Below are positions 36,859 through 45,752 of a stretch of DNA of 64,000 nt, piece after piece. The stretch's first letter is position 1. Each line of letters opens with the position of its first letter. This DNA is from Caulobacteraceae bacterium. Its GTDB lineage: Bacteria; Pseudomonadota; Alphaproteobacteria; Caulobacterales; Caulobacteraceae. The notes under the pieces are model-generated. The model searched no databases, was not told where the DNA came from, and worked only from the letters and a program-made list of their open reading frames with translations. The position numbers and the translations under genes were made by a program. The stretch is from the NCBI GenBank assembly GCA_025352085.1, contig JANXUA010000029.1, forward strand, positions 1-64,000, written 5' to 3'.

Positions 36859-37260
36859 GTGAGAAACGTATTTCGCGCACAACCGGCCAGTATCGACAAT
36901 GCCAATACGGCCAACGCTCCTATTGAGGGCCGGGCCGATGAACGCCGTACTGTCAACGTCGAGCCGGGGACGCCGACCCGTCCCAATCGCGCCGAAATCG
37001 ACCTGGCCTACGAACGCGGTCGCGCGCGTGGACGCGCCACCGGACGCGGTTCGCCCATCCTCACGTTCCTCATTCTGATTATGGTGGTGGCGGGCGGAGC
37101 CTTGATCTATCTGGCCGCAAGGACCGGGTCGTTCAGTAGCGGCGGCGCCGTGGTCGACCAGAAACTGGAAACGGCCGCCCATGCCGTGAACGCCCCGCTT
37201 AAGAACGCGGCGGAAACCACCGGCGCCGCGCTTCAGAAGGCGGGACAATCCCTGAAGTAA
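36859..37260 (+). CDS. Small single-helix membrane protein of unknown function
   Basis: A 133-residue protein with a polar, Arg-rich N-terminal half (DLAYERGRARGRATGRG), one helix at about residues 71-92 (ILTFLILIMVVAGGALIYLAA) and an extracytoplasmic tail rich in Ala with amphipathic pattern (LETAAHAVNAPLKNAAETT). GTG 36859 with GGGAGA upstream is the start. Its position is 98 bases after sufA; functional link not evident. Not recognised as a named family. Confidence 0.6.
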   Translation: MRNVFRAQPASIDNANTANAPIEGRADERRTVNVEPGTPTRPNRAEIDLAYERGRARGRATGRGSPILTFLILIMVVAGGALIYLAARTGSFSSGGAVVDQKLETAAHAVNAPLKNAAETTGAALQKAGQSLK

Positions 37261-37270
37261 CCCCGGATAT

Positions 37271-37861
37271 TCAATCCCGGATCGCAATCGACGTTTCAAC
37301 GCGCGTCACCCACGCCGCCACCGACGGATATCCCGCCAAGTCAAAGCCGCCCTCGCGCGCGACGCGGGTGTAGGCGACCAGGGCGATGTCGGCGAGGGTT
37401 GGCGTCTCGCCCACCAGGAACGCCGATCCCGCCAGTGCCGCCTCCATCCGCGCGAGCGCGGCGCCGCCGCGCTCGATCAGCTTCGGATCGAGCGCAGCGA
37501 CCGGTTTGCGCAGATACTTCATCTGGAGCCGCGCCACAGCGATATACGGTTCGTGACTGTATTGCTCCCAGAACATCCACTCGAGCATCTTCGCCCGCGC
37601 GTACGCGTCGGCGGGGACCAGGGCCGAACCTTCGGCCAGATGCAGGATGATGGCGCCCGATTGCGCCAGTGTCCGACCGTCCTCGAAGATCACAACGGGG
37701 ACCTGACCGGCGGAATTGAGCGCAAGGAACTCCGGCGTGCGGGATTCCCCCGACAAGACGCTGGTTTCCCGCCAGACAAACGCCCGACCGAGATGGGCCG
37801 CCGTCCACTTCACCTTCAGGCAATTTCCTGAAGCGCTGTCGCCCAGGATCGTCAGGGCCAC
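37271..37861 (-). CDS. Glutathione S-transferase family protein
   Basis: A 196-residue GST-fold protein: N-terminal thioredoxin-like domain (MALTILGDSASGNCLKVKW, where Ser or Cys near residue 10-14 would contact glutathione, then GQVPVVIFEDG and QSGAIILHLAEGS) and an all-helical C-terminal domain (GETPTLADIALVAYTRVA). Substrate unknown. It lies five bases from the enoyl-CoA hydratase gene on the same strand, so they are probably cotranscribed. Confidence 0.9.
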   Translation of the reverse strand: MALTILGDSASGNCLKVKWTAAHLGRAFVWRETSVLSGESRTPEFLALNSAGQVPVVIFEDGRTLAQSGAIILHLAEGSALVPADAYARAKMLEWMFWEQYSHEPYIAVARLQMKYLRKPVAALDPKLIERGGAALARMEAALAGSAFLVGETPTLADIALVAYTRVAREGGFDLAGYPSVAAWVTRVETSIAIRD

Positions 37862-37866
37862 GGGTG

Positions 37867-38670
37867 TCAGACGCCCTTGAACGCCGCCGGGCGCTTTTGC
37901 TGAAACGCGGCGACGCCCTCGATGAAGTCATCGGTCTTGCCGGCGATGCGCTGCGTCCAGCGCTCGGTGTCGAGTTGCGCCGTCCATTCGGCGTCGAGAC
38001 TCTGCCACATCAGCTTGCGGATCAGGCTGAGAGCGCGCGGGCCATTGGCCATTTCCTGCGCCAGCTTAGTCGCTTCGGTCATTAGTTCGGCGTCGGGAAC
38101 GCAGCGATTGATCAGGCCCCATTCGAGAGCCTTGGCGGCGGCCACGCGTTCGCCCAGCATGGTCATCTCCATTGCGCGGGCACGCCCGATCAGGCGCGGT
38201 AGCAGATACGTCGAACCGCCATCGGGCACTAGGCCGATTCGCCGAAAGGCCTGCAGGAAATAGGCGCTCTCGCCAGCGATGATCAGATCGCCCATCAGGG
38301 CCAGCGAACAGCCCACGCCAGCGGCGGCGCCGTTGACCGCGGTCACGATCGGCATGGGAAAATCGCGCATCGAGGTGATAAAGGGGTTGTAGTGCGATTC
38401 CAGCGCGGCGCCGGCGTCGGGGCGCCCGTCGGCTTCCGGCGCGCGCGCCGCCGGTCCGCCGCCGGAAAGATTGGCGCCCGAACAGAAGCCGCGGCCCTCG
38501 CCGGTGAGGATCAGCGCCCGCGCGCCGTCTTCACATTTGGCCGCCCGAGCGAAGGCGTCGGCCAGTTCTTCGACCAAGTCTATGCCGGCGGCGTTCATGG
38601 TGCCCGGGTCGGACAGGGTGATCGTGGCCACGCGATCGGCGACCGCAAATTTGATCTTTTGATAGGTCAT
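37867..38670 (-). CDS. Enoyl-CoA hydratase/isomerase family protein
   Basis: A 267-residue crotonase-fold protein. The oxyanion-hole segments are GEGRGFCSGANLSGG and NGAAAGVGCSLALMGD, and FRRIGLVPDGGSTYLLPRLIG marks the second active-site loop, where an acidic residue is expected but Asp (PDGG) occupies a place like that in PaaG-type isomerases. It probably acts in fatty-acid or aromatic-acid CoA breakdown. GAGG-like sequence precedes ATG 38670. Precise reaction not determined from sequence. Confidence 0.9.
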   Translation of the reverse strand: MTYQKIKFAVADRVATITLSDPGTMNAAGIDLVEELADAFARAAKCEDGARALILTGEGRGFCSGANLSGGGPAARAPEADGRPDAGAALESHYNPFITSMRDFPMPIVTAVNGAAAGVGCSLALMGDLIIAGESAYFLQAFRRIGLVPDGGSTYLLPRLIGRARAMEMTMLGERVAAAKALEWGLINRCVPDAELMTEATKLAQEMANGPRALSLIRKLMWQSLDAEWTAQLDTERWTQRIAGKTDDFIEGVAAFQQKRPAAFKGV

Positions 38671-38740
38671 GGCGTCCTCTTAAGGTTCGAGCGGATTATG
38701 ACCTAAAGCCCGGCAACCTAGCGGAAGGCCAGCGAAATTT

Positions 38741-38767
38741 ATAAAACGTCCGGTGGATTCGCCGGAC
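38741..38767 (-). terminator. Intrinsic terminator of the RhlE-type helicase gene
   Basis: The reverse strand has GTCCGG, an eight-base loop and CCGGAC, followed by GTTTTAT. It begins 14 bases after the helicase stop codon. Confidence 0.7.
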
Positions 38768-38780
38768 AGAGGCGCAAGCG

Positions 38781-40352
38781 CTATTCGTCAGCCGGTGACG
38801 CAACGGTGATCGGGCGGGCGAGGAAGGCGGGCAGGTCAGCGCCGAAGCCGACCACGCGCGGATCGTCGTCGTCCCGCGGCGCCACCGGCTGGACACCCCG
38901 CCGAGCCGCGGCGGCCCGGGGTTGTTCTGTTACAGGCGTGGGCGCCGGCGTCGGTGTGGCGACGGCCTCGCGTGGGCCGCGCTCGCGACGGTGGGGAGGG
39001 CGGTTCGATTTGGCTTCGGACTGAGCCTCTCGGGCGGGCTGGGCCTCAACCGGGGCCGCGACGGCGTCCGGGTTGGGCGTCAGCGGCTCCATGGAGACGA
39101 CCGAGGTTTCCGACGCCGGGCGCCCGCGCGAACGGTCCCGGCCGCCACGTCCACTGTCCGAGCGCTCCGGTCGGCGTCCCTTGTCGCCGCGCGACCGCGA
39201 TTCGGTCTTCACCGACGCCCAGTCGAGATCGAGGGTGACCTCATCGGGGTTTTGGCCGATCAGCTTGAGCACCTTGTCGAGCGATCGCGCGTCCGTCGGC
39301 GTGACAAGCATGTAGGTGTCGCCCATTTTGCCGGCTCGGCCCGTGCGTCCGATCCGGTGCACATAGTCATCGGCGTGGTGGGGGACGTCATAGTTGAACA
39401 CGTGGCTGACGTCGGGAATATCGAGGCCACGCGCGGCGACGTCAGACGCCACAAGGAATTTCAGCTCGCCTTTGCGAAAGGCCTCGAGCGTGCGCGTGCG
39501 CATACTTTGGTCCAGATCGCCGTGGATCGGCGAGGCGTCGAAGCCGTGTTTGCGCAGGGACTTGGCGACCACGTCGACTTCGGACTTGCGATTGCAGAAC
39601 ACTATGCCGTTGCGCACATTGTCCGCCCCCATAAGGGCGCGAAGGGCCAAGCGCTTGGCGCCCGGATCAGACGCCGGTATGCGCGCCAGATGCTGCGTGA
39701 TATTTTCGGCGGTCGTCGCCGGACGCGACGCCTCGATCCGCACCGGATCGTTGAGAAATTGCTTGGTCAGCCGGGTGATTTCCGGCGGCATGGTGGCGGA
39801 GAAAAACAGGGTCTGTTTCTTCGCCGGGGTGAGTTTGAATATCCGCTCAAGGTCGGGGATGAAGCCCATGTCGAGCATGCGATCGGCTTCATCGACGACC
39901 ATGATCTGCACGCCGGTCATCAACAGTTTGCCGCGCTCGAAGTGATCGAGGAGGCGCCCCGGCGTGGCGATTAAAACGTCGACGCCGCGATCCAGCTTCA
40001 GCTCCTGGTCACCGAACGACACGCCGCCGATCAGCAGCGCCCAGGAGAGCTTCTGGCCCTTGGAATACTTGTCGAAGGCCATGGCGACCTGATCGGCCAG
40101 TTCGCGCGTCGGCGCGATGACCAGCGAGCGCGGCATCCGCGCCTTGGACCGGCCGGCGACCAGGCGATCGATCATCGGCAGGGTGAAGGCCGCGGTCTTG
40201 CCTGTGCCGGTCTGGGCTATGCCCAGAACGTCGCGACCGGCAAGGGCCACCGGAATGGCTTGCGCCTGGATGGGGGTGGCGACGGTATAGCCCGTATCGG
40301 CCACCGCTTGCAGGGTCGGAGCGCTCAGCCCCAGGTCGGAAAAATCTGTCAT
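38781..40352 (-). CDS. rhlE: DEAD-box RNA helicase, RhlE type
   Basis: A 523-residue ATP-dependent RNA helicase. The Q motif is TPIQAQAIP, motif I AQTGTGKTAAF, Ia PTRELADQ, II DEADRMLD, III SAT and VI HRIGRTGRAGK. The catalytic core ends near residue 375. The C-terminal tail of about 145 residues is Arg/Pro/Ala-rich and disordered (GDKGRRPERSDSGRGGRDR), typical for RNA-binding RhlE tails. In Caulobacter and relatives RhlB/RhlE-like helicases join the RNase E degradosome; such a link here is inference. Confidence 0.93.
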   Translation of the reverse strand: MTDFSDLGLSAPTLQAVADTGYTVATPIQAQAIPVALAGRDVLGIAQTGTGKTAAFTLPMIDRLVAGRSKARMPRSLVIAPTRELADQVAMAFDKYSKGQKLSWALLIGGVSFGDQELKLDRGVDVLIATPGRLLDHFERGKLLMTGVQIMVVDEADRMLDMGFIPDLERIFKLTPAKKQTLFFSATMPPEITRLTKQFLNDPVRIEASRPATTAENITQHLARIPASDPGAKRLALRALMGADNVRNGIVFCNRKSEVDVVAKSLRKHGFDASPIHGDLDQSMRTRTLEAFRKGELKFLVASDVAARGLDIPDVSHVFNYDVPHHADDYVHRIGRTGRAGKMGDTYMLVTPTDARSLDKVLKLIGQNPDEVTLDLDWASVKTESRSRGDKGRRPERSDSGRGGRDRSRGRPASETSVVSMEPLTPNPDAVAAPVEAQPAREAQSEAKSNRPPHRRERGPREAVATPTPAPTPVTEQPRAAAARRGVQPVAPRDDDDPRVVGFGADLPAFLARPITVASPADE

Positions 40353-40481
40353 GCCTTGAAATGCAGCGAGCGAGAGGTGCGTCCGGCGCGAAAGATGCGC
40401 GCTCGAACCCCCAAGTCTCGGGCGAGGCGGACCATAGGGGAGACAGCCCGCAAGTCAATGCGGGGAAGTCCGCGCCCGTGT

Positions 40482-41048
40482 TCAGGCAAACAGTTCCGGG
40501 TGTCGCAATCGCAGCGCCAAGACCAGAGTCAGCAGTTTCGCATCGACAATCTCGCCCTTGTCGGCTTCTGCGGCAAGGTCGGCGAGGGGCGTCTCGATGA
40601 CAGTGATGTGTTCCTGCTCAGCCTTGAGGCCTCCCCCCTTGCCGAGGCGGTCGGCCGCGCGATAGGGCGCCAGGAACAGAGAGGTGCGTTCGGTGGAGAC
40701 GCCGGGGCTGGACCACACGCGGGCGATGAACTCCACGGAGTTCAGCCTCACGCCCAATTCCTCGTCCGCCTCGCGCAGGGCGGTCGCGCGCTCCGTCTCG
40801 TCTTCGATCATGCCAGCGCAGGCCTCGATGACCGAGTCCTTGCCGGCGGCCGCCAACGCAGGAGCGCGCAGCTGGCTGACGGTCAGGGCGCAGCGTCGTT
40901 TGACGTCGTAGGGCAGCACCGCCACCGAATCTCCGTGGCTTTCGATCTCGCGCACCACCATCCCGCCGTCGGGAAAGCCGATGACCAGGCGCTCTACCGT
41001 GAGGTAGCCTCCATAAGCCGTATTGCGGTCGATAATTTCAGGCTTCAA
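40482..41048 (-). CDS. Nudix hydrolase
   Basis: A 188-residue Nudix hydrolase related to ADP-ribose/ADP-sugar pyrophosphatases. The Nudix box reads AGMIEDETERATALREADEE then LGV, with Ala in place of the first Gly but all catalytic acids kept. The start TTG 41048 is preferred over ATG 41132: GGAGG lies five bases upstream, the protein then starts MKPEIIDRNTAYGGYLTVERL-like as in relatives, and the longer frame would run through the glnA terminator. Confidence 0.87.
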   Translation of the reverse strand: MKPEIIDRNTAYGGYLTVERLVIGFPDGGMVVREIESHGDSVAVLPYDVKRRCALTVSQLRAPALAAAGKDSVIEACAGMIEDETERATALREADEELGVRLNSVEFIARVWSSPGVSTERTSLFLAPYRAADRLGKGGGLKAEQEHITVIETPLADLAAEADKGEIVDAKLLTLVLALRLRHPELFA

Positions 41049-41096
41049 GTCGGCCTCCGGCCTTTCGATCCATCGCTGCGAAGGCGCGACCCCAAT

Positions 41097-41129
41097 TGAA
41101 ACGACGCCCCGACAAAATCGGAGCGTCGC
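41097..41129 (-). terminator. Intrinsic terminator of glnA
   Basis: On the reverse strand GACGCTCCGA and TCGGGGCGTC pair (one G-T) around TTTTG and are followed by GTTTCAATT. The hairpin starts 30 bases after the glnA stop codon. Confidence 0.75.
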
Positions 41130-41156
41130 CAAATAACCACTACGCGATGATCGCGT

Positions 41157-42566
41157 CTAGCATTTGTAATACATATCAAATTCCACCGGGTGCGGGTGGA
41201 GTTGCAGGCGCATGACCTCTTCCATTTTCAGCTCAATATAGCTGTCGATGAAATCATCATCCATGACCCCGCCCGCCTTCAGGAAAGCGCGGTCCTTGTC
41301 GAGGGCGTCGAGCGCCTCTTTCAGAGAGCCGCAGACCTCGGGAACCTTCTTCTGCTCGCGCGGCGGTAGGTCGTAGAGGTTCTTGTCGGCCGGTCCGCCC
41401 GGATCGATCTTGTTGGCGATGCCGTCGAGACCTGCCATCAGCATGGCGGTGAACCCGAGATAAGGGTTGCCCATCGGATCGGGGAAGCGGACTTCAATCC
41501 GTTTGCCCTTGGGGCTGTCGACGTGCGGGATGCGGATCGAGGCGGAGCGGTTGCGAGCCGAATAGGCCAGCTTCACCGGCGCTTCATAGCCGGGCACCAG
41601 GCGTTTGTAGCTGTTAGTGGTGGAGTTGGTGAAGGCGTTGATCGCCTTGGCGTGCTTGATGATGCCGCCGATGTACCACAGGCACAGATCCGACAGACCG
41701 GCATACTTGTCGCCGGCGAAGAGCGGCTTGCCTTTGTTCCAGATCGACTGGTGAACGTGCATGCCCGAGCCGTTGTCGCCGAACATCGGCTTGGCCATGA
41801 AGGTCGCGGTCTTGCCATAGGCGTGGGCGACATTCTGGACCACGTATTTGTAGAGCTGCAAACGATCGGCCATGGTGATCAGGTCGGAGAACTTCAGGCC
41901 CAACTCATGCTGCGCCGGTGCTACCTCATGGTGGTGTTTTTCCGGCTGCATGCCTAACTCGCCCATCACCGCCAGCATTTCGCCGCGCAGGTCCTGCGCC
42001 GAATCCACTGGATTGACCGGAAAATAACCGCCCTTGGGGCCTGGGCGATGGCCCATATTGCCTTCGTCGTAGGCCTTGCCGGTGTTCACCGGAAGCTCGA
42101 TGGAATCGAAGGAATAACGGGTGTCGTGCGGCGCGGTCGACCATTGCACGTCGTCGAAGATGAAGAACTCGGCCTCGGGACCGAAATAAACCGTATCGCC
42201 CACGCCGGCGGCTTGCACGTGCGTGAGGGCTTTTTTGGCCATTGAGCGCGGGTCGCGATTGTACGGCTCATTGGTGTCGGGATTGAGCACGTCGCAGAAA
42301 AGACATAGCGTCGTCTGCTGGTAAAACGGATCAATGTAGGCGCTCTTCAGATCGGGGCGCAGCTTCATGTCCGATTCATTGATCGCCTTCCAGCCGGCGA
42401 TCGACGAGCCGTCGAACATCGTACCGTCCGACAGAAAATCATCGTCGACAAGATCGATATCAAACGTGACGTGCTGCATCTTGCCGCGAATGTCGGTGAA
42501 GCGGACGTCGACATATTTGACCTCCTGTTCCTTGATCTGGGCAAGGATATCCTTGGGCGTGGTCAT
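41157..42566 (-). CDS. glnA: Glutamine synthetase, type I
   Basis: A 469-residue dodecameric enzyme that makes glutamine from glutamate and ammonia with ATP. Signature [16 protein letters not shown] near residue 52, the ATP-binding [16 protein letters not shown] and [10 protein letters not shown] are all present. The adenylylation loop NLYDLPP holds the regulatory Tyr, so activity should be controlled by GlnE/PII. It lies downstream of glnB on the same strand, with a 46-base gap. Confidence 0.97.
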   Translation of the reverse strand: MTTPKDILAQIKEQEVKYVDVRFTDIRGKMQHVTFDIDLVDDDFLSDGTMFDGSSIAGWKAINESDMKLRPDLKSAYIDPFYQQTTLCLFCDVLNPDTNEPYNRDPRSMAKKALTHVQAAGVGDTVYFGPEAEFFIFDDVQWSTAPHDTRYSFDSIELPVNTGKAYDEGNMGHRPGPKGGYFPVNPVDSAQDLRGEMLAVMGELGMQPEKHHHEVAPAQHELGLKFSDLITMADRLQLYKYVVQNVAHAYGKTATFMAKPMFGDNGSGMHVHQSIWNKGKPLFAGDKYAGLSDLCLWYIGGIIKHAKAINAFTNSTTNSYKRLVPGYEAPVKLAYSARNRSASIRIPHVDSPKGKRIEVRFPDPMGNPYLGFTAMLMAGLDGIANKIDPGGPADKNLYDLPPREQKKVPEVCGSLKEALDALDKDRAFLKAGGVMDDDFIDSYIELKMEEVMRLQLHPHPVEFDMYYKC

Positions 42567-42612
42567 GCGTGAAATTTCCCCTGTGATGGACGATTGATAT
42601 TTGAGCGTAGGA

Positions 42613-43044
<432 letters not shown>

Positions 43045-43106
43045 TCAATCACCTGCGTGTTCGTTGTCAGCACAAAAATTGGGCGTTGTCTGACGGAATA
43101 TTAGGC

Positions 43107-43124
43107 AAATTGGTTCGCCAATTT
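43107..43124. repeat. Small perfect inverted repeat between glnB and the histidine phosphatase gene
   Basis: AAATTGG-TTCG-CCAATTT, seven-base arms with a TTCG loop. It lies in the 240-base divergent intergenic region that must hold promoters for both genes. It may be an operator or a transcript hairpin. The rest of the region shows nothing else I can support. Confidence 0.4.
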
Positions 43125-43191
43125 CCCTTGTGAACCCCGGGCCGGCGCTTAGGATCAAGCGACCGTACGCCGGAATAGCGGAAAACGATTC

Positions 43192-43761
43192 ATGACGCTG
43201 ATCTACCTCATTCGCCACGGCCGACCGCAATCGGCTTGGGGCGGCGCGGACCACGATCCCGGACTGGACGAGGTTGGGCGGGCGCAAGCGCGGGCGGTCG
43301 CGGACCGGCTGACTGCCCTGGATCGGGCTGACCGCCCGACGAGCGTGATCAGTTCGCCGCTACGCCGTTGCCGCGAGACCGCCGAACCCACGGCCCGCGC
43401 GCTCGGCGTGGAGATCCAGATTGACCCTGCGGTCGGCGAAATTCCGACGCCGGCCGGATTGGCGGAGACGGACCGACCAGCCTGGCTGCGGGCGGCAATG
43501 CAGGGACACTGGACCGACATTATCGGCGATCTCGATTACGATGGGTGGCGCCGCGCCGCCGCAGCCGCTGTGGCGGCCCACCCGGGCGCGGCGGTGTTCA
43601 GCCACTTCGTGGCCATCAACGGCGTACTTTCAACCCTCCGCGGCGATGCACGCGTCATCACCTATCGACCGGACCATGCCGCGATAACCACGCTACGGGT
43701 CGGAGTGAGCGGACTAGAGTTGGTCGATCGCGGCGCCGAAGCGGCGACGGGGGTTCTTTGA
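43192..43761 (+). CDS. Histidine phosphatase family protein
   Basis: A 189-residue phosphoglycerate-mutase-like phosphatase. The catalytic His is in YLIRHGRPQ, the conserved SSPLRRCRETAEPTA follows, and the second His is in FSHFVAINGVL. Substrate unknown. GGAAAACGATTC precedes ATG 43192 without a strong Shine-Dalgarno. Its stop overlaps the TTG start of nnr by four bases, so the two are coupled. Confidence 0.92.
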   Translation: MTLIYLIRHGRPQSAWGGADHDPGLDEVGRAQARAVADRLTALDRADRPTSVISSPLRRCRETAEPTARALGVEIQIDPAVGEIPTPAGLAETDRPAWLRAAMQGHWTDIIGDLDYDGWRRAAAAAVAAHPGAAVFSHFVAINGVLSTLRGDARVITYRPDHAAITTLRVGVSGLELVDRGAEAATGVL

Positions 43762-45224
43762 GCGACCCGCGTCGCCACATCCTTACCGTCGCGCAAATGA
43801 CCGCCGCCGACGCGGCCGCGGTGGCGTCCGGCGCGCCGACCTCGGTTCTGATGGAGCGGGCGGGGGAGGCCGTTGCAGAAACGGTCGCCGCGCGCTTCAC
43901 GCCGGGCCCTGCCGTAGTCCTCGCCGGTCCGGGCGACAACGGCGGCGACGGTTATGTTGTCGCCCGCCTCCTAAAATCGCGGGGCTGGAGCGTGCGGGTC
44001 GAAGCCTTCGGGCCTCCAATGACCCCCTCCGCGATCGCCGCCGCCGCCTTGTGGGACGGCGAAACCTCGCCTTTGAGCGATCACGCGGCGCGCTCGGACC
44101 TGATCATCGATGCTCTTTTTGGCGCGGGACTCAATCGACCATTGAGCGTCGAACTCGCCCGGCTCGCCCGGCGTCTCGAAAGCAAGCCGGAGCGGATGGT
44201 CGCGGTGGATGTGCCCAGCGGCCTGTCCGGAGATCTCGCCACGCCGCTCGGCGCGGTGAGCTTTCGCGCCGGCGTCACCGTGACGTTCCATCGCCGGAAA
44301 CTCGCCCATGTTCTGCAGCCCGGCCGGTCCATCTGCGGAGAGGTGGTGGTCAAGGACATTGGTCTGAGTTCGGCGCCGACCGATCTGTTCGAAAACACCC
44401 CCGACCTGTGGCTCGCCGGCTATCCGTGGCCGGCCGTTTCGGTCCACAAGAGCACGCGGGGCCGGTTGATCGTTGTCAGCGGCGAGGCGTGGAGCACGGG
44501 CGCGGCGCGTCTGGCCGCGCGGGCGGCCCTGCGGGTCGGCGGAGGTCTGGTTACCATGCTATCGCCCCCCGAAGCTTTGATGGTGAACGCCGCGCACCTT
44601 GAAGCGGTGATGTTGCGTCCGTTCGAAACGGAGTTGGAATTGGAGGCGGCCGCCTCCGCCGTCGAAGCGGTGATCATCGGACCTGCGGCGGGTATCAGTG
44701 AGGCGACCCTGTCGAACGTTCTGGCCCTCGCGCGCACCGGCGCCGCCCTGGTGGTCGACGCCGACGCCTTGAGCGTCTTTCGCGACGATCCCGACGAACT
44801 GTTCTCGGTGCTCGACCGCGACGACGTCCTCACGCCGCATCCAGGCGAGTTTGAACGAATATTCCCGGGCGTGCTCAAGCGTTCGCCCGAACGGGTAAGC
44901 GCCGCGCGCGACGCGGCGACGCGCGCGCAGGCCGTGGTGGTGCTCAAGGGTCCCGATACGGTGATCGCCGCGCCGGACGGCCGCGCCGCCGTCAATCTGA
45001 ACGGAACGTCGTGGCTGGCCACCGCCGGATCGGGGGATGTGTTGGCCGGTCTAATCGGCGGCCTGATCGCGCAGGGCATGGATAGTTTTGAGGCCGCCTG
45101 CGCCGGCGTGTGGATCCACGCCGCCTGCGCCGAAGAATTTGGCCCCGGCTTGATCAGTGAGGACTTGCCCGACCTCGTGCCCATGGTGTTGAAGCACCTG
45201 CAGGGGCGAGTCGCGCGGGCGTGA
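43758..45224 (+). CDS. nnr: Bifunctional ADP-dependent NAD(P)H-hydrate dehydratase / NAD(P)H-hydrate epimerase
   Basis: A 488-residue metabolite-repair enzyme. The N-terminal YjeF epimerase domain has LMERAGEAVAE and GPGDNGGDGYVVARLL; the C-terminal dehydratase domain has ITPHPGEF-like LTPHPGEFERIF and NGTSWLATAGSGDVLAGLIGG. Together they restore hydrated NAD(P)H. TTG 43758 is the start: it overlaps the previous stop as TTGA and gives the usual short N-terminus (HILTVAQM). The stop overlaps a possible GTG start of the next frame. Confidence 0.94.
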   Translation: MSDPRRHILTVAQMTAADAAAVASGAPTSVLMERAGEAVAETVAARFTPGPAVVLAGPGDNGGDGYVVARLLKSRGWSVRVEAFGPPMTPSAIAAAALWDGETSPLSDHAARSDLIIDALFGAGLNRPLSVELARLARRLESKPERMVAVDVPSGLSGDLATPLGAVSFRAGVTVTFHRRKLAHVLQPGRSICGEVVVKDIGLSSAPTDLFENTPDLWLAGYPWPAVSVHKSTRGRLIVVSGEAWSTGAARLAARAALRVGGGLVTMLSPPEALMVNAAHLEAVMLRPFETELELEAAASAVEAVIIGPAAGISEATLSNVLALARTGAALVVDADALSVFRDDPDELFSVLDRDDVLTPHPGEFERIFPGVLKRSPERVSAARDAATRAQAVVVLKGPDTVIAAPDGRAAVNLNGTSWLATAGSGDVLAGLIGGLIAQGMDSFEAACAGVWIHAACAEEFGPGLISEDLPDLVPMVLKHLQGRVARA

Positions 45225-45253
45225 AGCGCCTTGCCATGAACGGAGTGGGATTT

Positions 45254-45718
45254 ATGAGACACGCCATCAAGATCGCCCTTGTGGCCGCCTTCGCCTTTTC
45301 GGCGACGGTGTTTGGGTCCCCGGCCGCGACCGCCGCGCCGATTCATCATCATCGTCATCATCACATCGTGAAGGTGGCCGAGACGCCGCCGACCGCGGTA
45401 CGCCGCCACCACCACCATGCGGTGAAGGCGGCCGAGGTTGCCGCGCCCACGGGACGACATCATCGACACCGCCACCATCCCCAGGCGGTCCAGCCTGCGC
45501 CGACCGGACGTCATCACCACCATCGCCACAACCAGGCGGTCGAAGCGACGTCGACGCGCCACCGCCACCGCCACCACCATGGCGCGCCGGTGGAAAAGGC
45601 GGCCTCAGCACATCATCGTCACCACGCTAAGGTCGCCATTGCTCAAGACGGTCGCCGCCACGCCGCGTTGTGTCAAAGCGTGATGGTGCATCGTCATTGG
45701 GTGCAGCACTGCCGTTAG
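45254..45718 (+). CDS. Exported histidine-rich protein
   Basis: A 154-residue protein with a signal peptide (RHAIKIALVAAFAFSATVFG, cleavage likely after ATAA at residue 28). The mature part has about six clusters of His and Arg (HHHRHHH, RRHHHH, RHHRHRHH, RHHHHRH, RHRHRHHH, HHRHH) separated by 10-15-residue Ala/Val/Pro spacers with recurring APTGRH. It ends with two cysteines (LCQS, QHC). This composition suggests binding of Ni, Zn, Cu or Co in the periplasm; that is inference. ATG 45254 is chosen for its signal peptide and the GGAG upstream; 45221 and 45236 are other in-frame starts. Confidence 0.68.
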   Translation: MRHAIKIALVAAFAFSATVFGSPAATAAPIHHHRHHHIVKVAETPPTAVRRHHHHAVKAAEVAAPTGRHHRHRHHPQAVQPAPTGRHHHHRHNQAVEATSTRHRHRHHHGAPVEKAASAHHRHHAKVAIAQDGRRHAALCQSVMVHRHWVQHCR

Positions 45719-45752
45719 AAGACTCACGAGCGCGGGTGAATCGAGGCCGGTT

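Noticed and set aside
45330..45640. Repetitive CAT/CAC-rich DNA resembling a short repeat array
   Set aside because: The repetition comes from His codons in a protein frame; there are no constant repeats with unique spacers, so it is not a CRISPR.
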